From Paramacrobiotus metropolitanus (Eukaryota; Tardigrada; Eutardigrada; Parachela; Macrobiotidae), in assembly GCF_019649055.1 (NCBI RefSeq), contig NW_026570730.1:1-14098 (forward strand): DNA of 14,098 nt. Reading direction: 5' to 3'. Under the pieces are notes generated by a model. That model was given only the letters and a program-made list of their open reading frames with translations. It was not told the DNA's origin and ran no database searches. The position numbers and the translations under genes are program-made. Shown here piece after piece: positions 1 to 6,301 of this stretch (position 1 is the stretch's first letter; every line of letters starts with the position of its first letter).

Positions 1-16
1 TAATGGTAACCGTGCG

Positions 17-105
17 AGGCCAAATTCGTAATGCTAAATTCTGTGACTAGTACAGAATAACTAATGGTCCATTAGTTATTCTGTACTAGTCACAGAATTT
101 GGCCT
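17..105. repeat. Long perfect palindrome (foldback hairpin)
   Basis: Bases 36-67 are the exact reverse complement of bases 69-100, giving two 32-bp arms around a single T at 68. The right arm continues to 105 (GAATTTGGCCT). Its partner AGGCCAAATTC lies at 17-27, so the left arm carries about 14 extra bases, including a second AAATTC. The RNA or single strand would fold into one long hairpin. It could be a tiny foldback or MITE-like element, a small-RNA precursor or a cloning/assembly snap-back; the sequence does not decide. Confidence 0.9.
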
Positions 106-213
106 TACAAATTTCCGGGCGCAGAAATATCGCCAATTTTCTAATTTTCCGACGAATTTTTACTTTATTTGCCTTCTTCTACGTATTTAACCACTTAGTT
201 TTTCTTAAAATAT

Positions 214-243
214 CATCGCATCGATCTTGACATCGATGCGATG
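214..243. repeat. 12-bp inverted repeat (hairpin)
   Basis: CATCGCATCGAT at 214-225 is the exact reverse complement of ATCGATGCGATG at 232-243, with a six-base loop (CTTGAC). The stem also contains two ATCGAT palindromes. It is a strong local hairpin of unknown role in non-coding flank. Confidence 0.85.
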
Positions 244-602
244 TTATCTTTTGGCTGCTGGGCTTCCAAAATTTGGTCAATCTGTCTCGGCGGGTATAAC
301 TACCCACCGCATGATCCGTTTTTGGTGAATATCTGCAAAATTTCGCTAAAAATATATGAATGAATATTACTGTAATAATTTGTATATCACGAAATGTTTG
401 TAATTTCTGTATATCACGAAATTATTATTATATGTATAACAAATTCTCATCGAGCGCATTGAGAAGCTGCATTCGAACTTACGTCAAGAGCGAAAAAAAT
501 GTCTGAAGTCACGAAGAGCGTCAAGAAGCCTTTTTCAGTTCCACGAACCCGGTACCATCTCCCAGGTATTCTGCCTTGGGGCAGAAATAATTTAATTAAC
601 GA

Positions 603-607
603 AAGTG
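603..607. repeat. Target site duplication, left copy (AAGTG)
   Basis: AAGTG lies directly before the left inverted terminus at 608. An identical AAGTG lies directly after the right terminus at 1982-1986. A 5-bp duplication abutting both ends is the expected footprint of a transposon insertion and fixes the element boundaries. Confidence 0.8.
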
Positions 608-663
608 CTATGCGCCCCAAAATTTTAGGGCGCATAGTTAATTTGCTATGCGCCCAAAAAATT
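608..663 (+). repeat. Left terminal inverted repeat
   Basis: It pairs with 1926-1981 at 55 of 56 positions; the mismatch is the 13th base (A here, G in the complement of the other end). The outer 30 bases (608-637) form a palindrome by themselves with one imperfect base pair, so each end can fold alone as well as pair with the other end. Confidence 0.92.
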
Positions 664-1888
664 GCAGTTAAAAATTTTGTATTTCCATTTTTACCGTTTT
701 TATTACTTTCTTTTAACGGGAAAATTAATTTTACGTTCTTTATCTCCTTTTAGAAGTTTTTTCACTGTTTTTGAGTTGTCCGCGAAATCTGATGCATTTT
801 TTCGTGTATGTGTACACTGTACAGTACATATGTACCCCGCTGATTTACCAGTTAGATTTACCAGACTTGAATTGGCACATTTCGTATTTAGGCTGTAAAA
901 GTATAAATGGCACACCGTTGACCTTATCTATTTAACCGGTAAAAATTTCGTTTTTCATGAATTTCATCAATTTCTTTCTTTTGCGATTATCGATATTAAT
1001 AGCTTACTGCAACCAGTTTTTCTGTGGTTACCGGTATTTGGGCCGCGCTTCCGAGACGGCTTCCATAATTCCATGCCACTGTCTCGATTACAGAGGGTGT
1101 TTCAGCCGTGTTTACAGTTTTTCGGACATTTATTGTGAGATATATATGAGAATATCAAAATAAATATTGGAATATATGAAAAAAAAACAAATACTGGAAA
1201 ATATGATTTTCTAAAGATTAACAGTTATCATAATAACAATTACCGGTACATAGTGACATAAAAAGGTAGACTTTTAACTTCGCTGTACTTGTATATCTGT
1301 GTTTCGGCATAGTTATCATCTAAATTTATACTCAAACGTACTCTGCATCTGGCAAGTTGGTAAAAACAAAATTTGTCTGCTTATTTAGGTTTTCTTCAGC
1401 ACTGGTTATCATGGTTATGTGTTATTTAGTTAGCAATGCGTTATGGCTTCTATAGGCATTACGAATCCATGCTTCAACATTTTAACGTAGAGATTGCCTG
1501 ACTGAAAAAAAGAAAACTATCTGTCGGCTTTGTTCACCAAAATTAAGGAGTACAAGTACCCCATTAATAAAGTTCGTAAATTCAATCAATAATCACGGAA
1601 CCTTACATTTTTCTTAGTCTATGACAGATTAAATAGGAAATACTGCAGCAATTTCTTTTGAATTAAAATCTGATTATGCCTGGTTAGTGAGCCATCGTAA
1701 TTATTTGTATTATAATGTTTTGGATTAAAGTGCCGTAATGCGTTGTACGAGTACAAGCATGACCATTGTTTTTTTTTGCAATATTTGCCTGGTCTGTACC
1801 ACTTTCACAGCAACATTACGGATTCGCTGATACCATGTTTTAACGCTCCATAACGTTTTGAACTACTGGCTTTTCTATTTTGACCGGA

Positions 1889-1929
1889 AATTTTGGGGCG
1901 CATAGCAAATTAACTAGGCGCCTCAAATT
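1889..1929. repeat. Third, subterminal copy of the terminal unit
   Basis: This stretch repeats in tandem, with changes, the sequence of 1926-1968. Both have GGGCGCATAGCAAATTAACT followed by a degenerate or exact GCGCC block. The right end therefore carries one more unit than the left. Such units are candidate transposase-binding sites. Confidence 0.75.
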
Positions 1930-1981
1930 TTTTGGGCGCATAGCAAATTAACTATGCGCCCTAAAATTCTGGGGCGCATAG
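1926..1981 (-). repeat. Right terminal inverted repeat
   Basis: It is the reverse complement of 608-663 with one mismatch and is followed directly by the AAGTG duplication at 1982-1986. It contains three exact copies of the CTATGCGCCC unit in alternating orientation. Confidence 0.92.
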
Positions 1982-1986
1982 AAGTG
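1982..1986. repeat. Target site duplication, right copy (AAGTG)
   Basis: It matches 603-607 and abuts the right terminus at 1981. Confidence 0.8.
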
Positions 1987-1987
1987 A

Positions 1988-2005
1988 CCTTTAATTAATT
2001 AAAGG
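1988..2005. repeat. 18-bp perfect palindrome
   Basis: CCTTTAATTAATTAAAGG is its own reverse complement. It lies just outside the DNA transposon. A related TTTAATTAA also lies just left of that element at 591-599, so the target region was AT-palindromic. Confidence 0.8.
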
Positions 2006-2022
2006 ATGAGGCCGCATTGCGA

Positions 2023-2054
2023 GCGGCAAGTTAGCTGATTAGCTAAATTGCCGC
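2023..2054. repeat. 14-bp stem hairpin with GATT loop
   Basis: Bases 2023-2036 pair with 2041-2054 with a single mismatch. The arms are GCGGCAA and TTGCCGC on the outside, TTAGCT and AGCTAA on the inside. It lies 44 bases upstream of the proposed LTR start. Its role is unknown. Confidence 0.8.
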
Positions 2055-2199
2055 ACAATACGCTTTAACAACTTATTTTCGAATTGCTTTGCTGGCTTGT
2101 AACAGCTGCGTAGCGCGACAAAAATGAATACCACACGTGACGCTCTTAAACCGTGCAGAAAACGGTTACAAAAGCAAAAGAATGATAGTAAGCAAAAGA

Positions 2200-2262
2200 A
2201 ACCAAAGTAGCCTAAGAATAACCCAAGAATAAAACCCAAGAAACCTAATAACCTAAAATGCC
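2200..2262. repeat. Imperfect CCTAA/AACCCAAGAA repeats in U3
   Basis: The stretch is built of loosely repeated AAGAATAA, ACCCAAGAA and CCTAA words (for example AACCCAAGAATAAAACCCAA). It is low-complexity and has no evident coding sense. The hydrophobic reading frame on the other strand is a by-product of the repeat. Confidence 0.5.
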
Positions 2263-2437
2263 CACCTAATATACTGCTGCAAAATCGGAAAATGGTATTC
2301 TGCCACAAAAGGTGCAGGAAAATAGTCACTCCGAATTTAATTCCGTGGGATCCTTCGGTTCCTTTAATTTTCTGATATGTGGTATTTTTTAATAAAACGG
2401 TATAATGTTTATTCGGCATGAGCAAAACAAAAAAATA

Positions 2438-2500
2438 TTTATTTTCAAATTCATTTTCATTAATTCAAGTATTCATTTTCAAAGTATTCATTTTCAAATT
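2438..2500. repeat. 15-bp tandem repeats in U3
   Basis: The unit AGTATTCATTTTCAA occurs exactly at about 2468 and 2483, with diverged ATTTATTTTCAA and ATTCATTTTCA copies just upstream. Short tandem repeats in U3 often act as enhancers or regulator-binding sites in LTR elements. No factor can be named from sequence alone. Confidence 0.65.
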
Positions 2501-2652
2501 CCACAAACCGATATACGTAATAACAATAAATTCGCTAGCATTACAAGCATATTATTCCGCACTTTCCGGCACATGGATACCTGTCAGAGGCACATGACTG
2601 CGCCTGGTGCATACGGCCCACCATGGACGTACTTGCACTCATGCTTGCCATA

Positions 2653-2775
2653 TCGCCTCTCTCGCTGTACGTACGTGTGCTGCTGCACTGCACTCATATC
2701 CGCTGAAGCGGATATACGCGGCGCACACACTGAGCATACTTGCTCTCTCGTCCCTCTCTCGCTGTATGACTCAGC
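2653..2775. promoter_or_regulatory. U3 enhancer-like cluster
   Basis: Within 125 bp there is a 14-bp direct repeat CCTCTCTCGCTGTA (2656-2669 and 2753-2766), a further TCTCTCG, a 20-bp hairpin ATATCCGCTGAAGCGGATAT (2696-2715) and TGACTCAGC (2767-2775). The last is an exact AP-1/Maf-type site, and the CTCTCTC blocks resemble GAGA-factor sites of insects. The position upstream of the proposed initiator fits an enhancer. Factor identities are inferred from consensus words only. Confidence 0.5.
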
Positions 2776-2918
2776 GCTCGTACGCTCGCGTTGGATCGAG
2801 TCCAGTCTGCGCATCATCACACAGCTGATGGCACACAGCACGTGCTTGCCGCCAGTTGCTTCTTTCACGCCTTGGCGAACGCTCAAGAGCTTTTTAGCAT
2901 TCACTTGCTTGCTTAGCC

Positions 2919-2925
2919 ATCAGTG
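2919..2925 (+). promoter_or_regulatory. Initiator (TCAGT type)
   Basis: ATCAGTG contains TCAGT, the core initiator used by many arthropod LTR retrotransposons. The predicted start is A2922, which would mark the U3/R border about 57 bases before AATAAA. There is no clear TATA box; a weak TTTTTAG lies 25-31 bases upstream. Confidence 0.45.
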
Positions 2926-2978
2926 CTTTTGTTCTTGCTTTCCCTGCTATTACGCAGCATTGTTCCCTTTATTTGTAC

Positions 2979-2984
2979 AATAAA
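2979..2984 (+). terminator. Poly(A) signal AATAAA in the LTR
   Basis: AATAAA lies 35 bases before the proposed LTR end, and a T/G-containing stretch follows. In the 3' LTR this copy would direct cleavage and polyadenylation of the genomic RNA, placing the R/U5 border near 3000. Confidence 0.6.
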
Positions 2985-3019
2985 GCACATTCGTGATCTC
3001 CTCGCGCTTGCCTGTTACA

Positions 3020-3030
3020 TGGTAAGCAGA
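3020..3030 (+). other. Primer-binding site candidate
   Basis: TGGTAAGCAGA begins on the base after the LTR. It resembles the complement of the initiator methionine tRNA 3' end (TGGTAGCAGA) with one extra A, which would disturb pairing unless the A bulges or the host tRNA differs. The same bases also form a fair splice donor (G then GTAAGC), so the site may serve either role. Confidence 0.4.
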
Positions 3031-3058
3031 ATCGTTTGGTTTTCTTTCAACGGACCCT

Positions 3059-3432
3059 TTGAGGAGACGGTGAAGGCTCAATTCACGGAGAAATTGTGAG
3101 GAACCTGAAAGTCACTGTCAGATAGATTGCTGAAGCAATCTCTGCCCTTGACTTTGATCGGATTGATCGCATCGTCTTACAGCTGAGGAAAACGGGGATC
3201 ACTGAAGTGATTCCTACCCAGCTGGTGAGCACAGTTCCTTGGTCTCTTCCACATTGAAGAGCGGAATCTCATTTCCCAACAGCACGGACCTTTCTTCTCC
3301 CAACTGACGGATCAGACTCGAACGAGAGTCTGCAGCGCGATAGGATTACTCCAATCATACGGGGACCTTCGCTTTGAACAGCGACCCGCAACTTTACTCG
3401 CGGATTTCAGCTCGGAAACGACGGATTTCCGA
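3059..3432 (+). other. Leader RNA: tandem array of short hairpins
   Basis: The stretch holds no reading frame but a run of short inverted repeats. They are GTGAA/TTCAC (3070-3086), AGATTGCT/AGCAATCT (3124-3141), ATCACT/AGTGAT (3198-3211), CTCTTC/GAAGAG (3244-3261), CAGACTC/GAGTCTG (3313-3332), TCGCT/AGCGA (3369-3384), CCGC/GCGG (3386-3403) and TCGGAAA/TTTCCGA (3412-3432). Several have GAA at or beside the loop. The position between primer site and gag is where packaging and dimerisation signals sit in retroelement RNA; that role is inferred. Confidence 0.6.
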
Positions 3433-3884
3433 CCTCGGACGGAGGAAATCGACCGGAACCGACACCGACACCGACACTGGTAAAGTCACGGTTATAGGTC
3501 GATTTTAGCCGAAACTAGGTCGGCATTTCACTTTCTAGCGGTAGAAAACTATTTCTAGCCGTATATCTGAACTTTTAACGGTTAAAAGTAATTTTCGACG
3601 GAGAAACCGACTCGGAATTTTGCTTTTGGTCGAGAACCGACCTGCTAGGTCAACGAACCTGTCTAGACAGTCAGACAAAGGCTAACCGGCAACAGGTCGG
3701 AAATTCTCTTATTTTTGATTTCTAACGGTGTTTCGACCACCAGAAAATCTTCTTAATTAACAAAACTAATTTCTAACGGTTAAAAATTTCAAAATCCGAC
3801 TAGATAAACTTTCTAGCCGACCTAAAATAATTTGTTTTTCTCGCGGGAAATAGCGCGAAAATTCTCGAACTTCCTTGTGACGTC
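3433..3884 (+). other. Leader continuation, palindromes and CCGAC words
   Basis: No gene is seen. It contains three CCGACA units in tandem (3459-3476), the palindrome ACTTTTAACGGTTAAAAGT (3571-3589), the perfect 12-bp palindrome CTGTCTAGACAG (3659-3670) and several TTTCTA(A/G)CGG words (for example near 3550 and 3720). The abundance of CCGAC/GTCGG matches the downstream gag gene and indicates that this leader belongs to the same element. Confidence 0.5.
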
Positions 3885-4049
3885 ATAACGACCGCTTATC
3901 AGTACTTAAGAGGCAGCCAATCAGCGTGCAGGGGAAAGTTCCCATAGCTTAACATAGGCGTGATTCATCGTTTTTTTATAAATTTTGCACGCGGCTCGCA
4001 TTCTGTGACGTAGGCAGAAGTGCAAGACCACTTAACCTGTTACGTCACA
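3885..4049 (+). promoter_or_regulatory. Promoter-like module inside the leader
   Basis: The block has a perfect CRE (TGACGTCA near 3887), a CCAAT box (GCCAATCAG near 3918), a TATA-like TTATAAAT near 3977 and two further half-CRE sites. These half sites lie in an inverted pair, TGTGACGT (4003-4010) and ACGTCACA (4042-4049). This order and spacing fit an RNA polymerase II promoter with a start near 4005. It could drive a separate gag mRNA, or be the relic of another LTR. No polyadenylation signal follows, which argues against this being the LTR itself. Confidence 0.4.
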
Positions 4050-4160
4050 TTGGTCAGCACAGTAATATAGGACGTACTACACTGTACTACTATTACGTAC
4101 TGTACTGTACCATAGTACTGTATACTAATACCCTGTGTACTGAGTCACCAACAGACACAT

Positions 4161-4175
4161 CAACAACAACAACAA
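4161..4175 (+). repeat. (CAA)5 tract in the gag 5' leader
   Basis: Five CAA triplets form an unstructured stretch about 155 bases before the gag ATG. CAA-rich leaders are known to favour ribosome loading in some viral RNAs. The function here is inferred. Confidence 0.6.
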
Positions 4176-4330
4176 CATCTCACCGGACGATCCTGACCCT
4201 TGGAAGTTCCCGAACAAAAAAGACATTTTCTGATTTTGCCGAACATCTTCACACAGAAGATTGTTCGACTTTCTCTTTCTAACGGATTAAACCTTTAAGG
4301 CTCCACCAGAGCCGACCTGACTTGACAACA

Positions 4331-5785
4331 ATGTCGAATCCCCGAGAAGATCAGTACGCGAGAAAGTTCAACACGGACTATTCTCGGCGTGCGAACATGA
4401 CCGGGAAGTATTCACTTCGATACGCCGGTCAAGACAAAAGTCAGCCGTCCTCCACCGACTCGACTAAGTCGGCCGAGGCAAAGGAGAGACGCAACGAACG
4501 CATCCTCCTTGCCGACTCGAATCCAACCTCGGATGACAGTTTCGAGGACGCCAGGGATAAAACATTCCTGGAAACCCCAGCTGACATGGCAGCCCCGTCC
4601 CACCCGACCAAGGGGGATGTAGAACAGCCGCAAGCTGAGACCACATTGTCTCATACCGACTTGGAGTCGAGCTCACACAGAGCTCAGGGCTCGGTAGTCA
4701 CAAAGACAACCGAGCTCGGACGGCATTCACCCAACAGGACGGAAGAGGTGCCGAAGCCGACTTCGCCCAACATGGACGTTCCGACTAACCAAGTCGGAAG
4801 GAAATCGCCGACCACACAGGCCGAGCGAAAATCTCCGACTAAGCAAGTCAGTGAACAACAACCTACAGCGGCCGACCAACAAATGGTCGACAAGCCGCCG
4901 GCAAAAGAAGTCGGTCAACAGCAGGCCGACCCGCCACAAACTCACGGGACCGAACAACCGACTTCGACCGGAATGGATAAGCCGACAACAGAAGTCGGCA
5001 ATGTCCAACCGACCACACAGGTCGGAAGGATTTCACCGACCTCGAAAGTCGGAGAAAAGGAAGTCGGCAACAAGCAACCGACTTCCCTGGAACGGCAACC
5101 AACCGACACAAAGTCGGATGCGGCCGTCCAGCCGACTAAAATACCAACCAGAACGGAAGATTCCGAGGTACCGCCACGAAGCGGCTCTCGCCCAGCTGGA
5201 TCGCCGACCAGCATACCAGCACCCAATGAAAGGGTTATTTCACCGTTGAGCCGACCTTCGCCAACCGGAAGCGAGTCGACTCGAGTAACCGAAGCTCAAC
5301 AAACGGAGAAGCCGACCAAGGCGACACAAAGTCGACCAGTCGACCTGAAGATCCGACCATCACCGTTAATGTTCGAACCTGGCGAACTTGGTAGTGAAAG
5401 AACCCCGACACCGAACGACGAAGTCTTTGACACAACAAAGGTGTCAAGACCGAACAGTGCGGACGGATTCTTCACAACACCGGTGAAGTCCAACCAGGAC
5501 GACCTCACCTACCAGGCCAGTACACTCGAATATACGGCCGAGAAGTGGATAGCGGCAACACCGCCCGAAAGGATCGTAGACGTCGACCTACTCCGCTCGA
5601 GATGCCGTAGACTGATCACTCAGATCGCTTTGGCAGACAGAATTATCGACTCGGCGGGAAAATCGCCCGAAACTCGGAAGATACCCATCGGCTCGAACGA
5701 AGCAAATGGGAACGCGAAATGGCCGACGCCAACAAAGGCATCGCCATCCAACAACGGGAGATCGATCGGCTCAATGCCATACTGA
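4331..5785 (+). CDS. gag: Gag, N-terminal Pro/Thr-rich segment
   Basis: The reading frame begins at ATG 4331 in a favourable context (ACAACAATGT) and stays open for 484 codons. The first roughly 380 residues are low-complexity and predicted disordered. They are rich in Pro, Thr, Ser, Lys and Gln, with a recurring PT..VG / KSPT motif, strongest between 4780 and 5120. A more ordered, acidic-to-basic stretch follows from about 5500. The last 40 codons (after about 5662) look unlike the rest, and the coiled-coil coding sense continues in the -1 frame. The product probably leaves this frame near 5656-5662, either by an indel or at the GGGAAAA heptamer there. Usual Ty3/Gypsy Gags have no such extension. 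I recognise no family for the disordered part; its gag identity rests on continuity with the capsid segment downstream. Confidence 0.7.
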   Translation: MSNPREDQYARKFNTDYSRRANMTGKYSLRYAGQDKSQPSSTDSTKSAEAKERRNERILLADSNPTSDDSFEDARDKTFLETPADMAAPSHPTKGDVEQPQAETTLSHTDLESSSHRAQGSVVTKTTELGRHSPNRTEEVPKPTSPNMDVPTNQVGRKSPTTQAERKSPTKQVSEQQPTAADQQMVDKPPAKEVGQQQADPPQTHGTEQPTSTGMDKPTTEVGNVQPTTQVGRISPTSKVGEKEVGNKQPTSLERQPTDTKSDAAVQPTKIPTRTEDSEVPPRSGSRPAGSPTSIPAPNERVISPLSRPSPTGSESTRVTEAQQTEKPTKATQSRPVDLKIRPSPLMFEPGELGSERTPTPNDEVFDTTKVSRPNSADGFFTTPVKSNQDDLTYQASTLEYTAEKWIAATPPERIVDVDLLRSRCRRLITQIALADRIIDSAGKSPETRKIPIGSNEANGNAKWPTPTKASPSNNGRSIGSMPY

Positions 5786-6189
5786 AGCGTACCGACCAAC
5801 CGTGTCGGCATGACATCGACGAAGCCACTACACTCAAGGGCATGTTGGATCGATCCATGGATGCGGTCCACGAGTTGAACCGAGAACTCGCCGAAGCGAA
5901 CAAAGCGCTCGAAGAAGCCCAAAAAGACCTGGCCGATGTACAGACCGCACTGGTCGAGTCGGAGCAGGCAGCTGGAGCGTTCCACCAGCAACTTAACACG
6001 GCCAACGAAGAAGCCGAGGTCTATCGAAACGAAGTCGATAGATATGTGGTGGAACTGAAGAAGGCCGACGACGAGATCGACCGCCTAACACACAGAGTCG
6101 ACGAGCTCGAGGCGGAAATCGAACTCTGTCTTCACCAGAATGGGACGACGGTTCATCGACGAGAACGCTCGGGACATGGGCTTTCCTAA
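5662..6189 (+). CDS. gag: Gag, coiled-coil segment A
   Basis: This frame (-1 relative to the preceding segment) is open from 5611. The coding sense begins near 5662, and an internal ATG lies at 5719. Nearly the whole stretch is a heptad-type coiled coil rich in Glu, Ala, Leu, Asp and Arg (for example ELAEANKALEEAQKDL and VDELEAEIEL). It probably mediates Gag oligomerisation, a task of the capsid itself in most retroelements. The last 15-20 residues before the stop at 6187-6189 lose this character, while the +1 frame picks up a continuation. The likely break is near 6125-6135. It has no start of its own that I trust, and I read it as the middle of one long Gag. Confidence 0.65.
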   Translation: MARNSEDTHRLERSKWEREMADANKGIAIQQREIDRLNAILKRTDQPCRHDIDEATTLKGMLDRSMDAVHELNRELAEANKALEEAQKDLADVQTALVESEQAAGAFHQQLNTANEEAEVYRNEVDRYVVELKKADDEIDRLTHRVDELEAEIELCLHQNGTTVHRRERSGHGLS

Positions 6190-6301
6190 CCAAAGGACAG
6201 CCGATGTCGACCTGGTGGAAGCAAACGCCCAGCTGGCTGACCAGGTCCATGGACTGAACCAAGTCCTTAAGGAGGAACAGAAACTCCGAGCTCAACTCTG
6301 A
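6122..6301 (+). pseudogene. gag: Gag, coiled-coil segment B (frame +1)
   Basis: This frame is open from 6089 and ends in TGA at 6299-6301. From about 6130 it encodes a further acidic, leucine-rich helix (for example VDLVEANAQLADQV and LNQVLKEEQKLRAQL) that continues the coiled coil of the preceding segment. The next segment takes over in yet another frame within about 20 bases of this stop. It is only about 55 codons long, so it is best read as a frame-shifted piece of gag rather than a gene. Confidence 0.5.

Larger units (their letters stand above)
106..607. other. AT-rich non-coding flank
   Basis: I see no convincing gene here; the short open frames lack codon structure or any recognisable motif. 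It holds a hairpin at 214-243, a 15-bp direct repeat (TGTATATCACGAAAT at 381-395 and 408-422) and a 7-bp stem hairpin TTCTGCC/GGCAGAA at 569-586. A lysine/arginine-rich open stretch around 440-595 could be an old exon fragment, but I have no family match for it. Confidence 0.5.
608..1981. mobile_element. Non-autonomous TIR DNA transposon (1374 bp)
   Basis: The segment is bounded by 56-bp terminal inverted repeats (608-663 and 1926-1981, one mismatch) and by an AAGTG duplication on each side. Its interior is AT-rich and holds no transposase-sized reading frame, so it would depend on enzymes made elsewhere. The ten-mer CTATGCGCCC or its complement occurs exactly at 608, 628, 646, 1896, 1934, 1952 and 1972, so the ends are clusters of a small palindromic unit. 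Five-base duplications are known for Transib and a few other groups, but the CTATGCG terminus is not the CAC terminus of Transib, so I leave the superfamily open. The near-identity of the ends suggests fairly recent activity. Apart from the subterminal repeat copy, I see nothing recognisable in the interior (664-1888). Confidence 0.85.
2098..3019 (+). repeat. 5' long terminal repeat (proposed)
   Basis: The proposed LTR starts TGTAACAG and ends CTGTTACA, an exact 8-bp inverted terminus of the TG...CA type. Before its end it carries a TCAGT initiator (2920) and an AATAAA signal (2979). It is followed at once by TGG, the usual first bases of a primer-binding site. This gives U3 of about 820 bp, R of roughly 80 bp and a very short U5. 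The 3' LTR is outside the window, so the left edge rests only on the inverted terminus; the right edge is better supported. Confidence 0.6.

Noticed and set aside
446-595. Host exon interrupted by the DNA transposon
   Set aside because: The open stretch has no family match, no clear splice acceptor and no continuation after 1981.
2039-2425. Reverse-strand open frame of 128 codons with hydrophobic Phe/Leu/Gly run
   Set aside because: It is the complement of an AAGAA/CCTAA low-complexity repeat in the LTR and crosses the LTR start. No signal, domain or gene context supports it.
2405-2983. Forward open frame of 192 codons
   Set aside because: It lies wholly in the proposed LTR U3/R and ends at AATAAA. 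Its composition is Cys/His/Ser-rich without motif, so it is probably chance openness in a GC-richer U3.
4201-4215. TGGAAGTTCCCGAAC as an alternative primer-binding site
   Set aside because: It does not fit the complement of a plausible tRNA 3' end, no CA terminus or poly(A) signal precedes it, and the 3020 candidate has LTR structure behind it.
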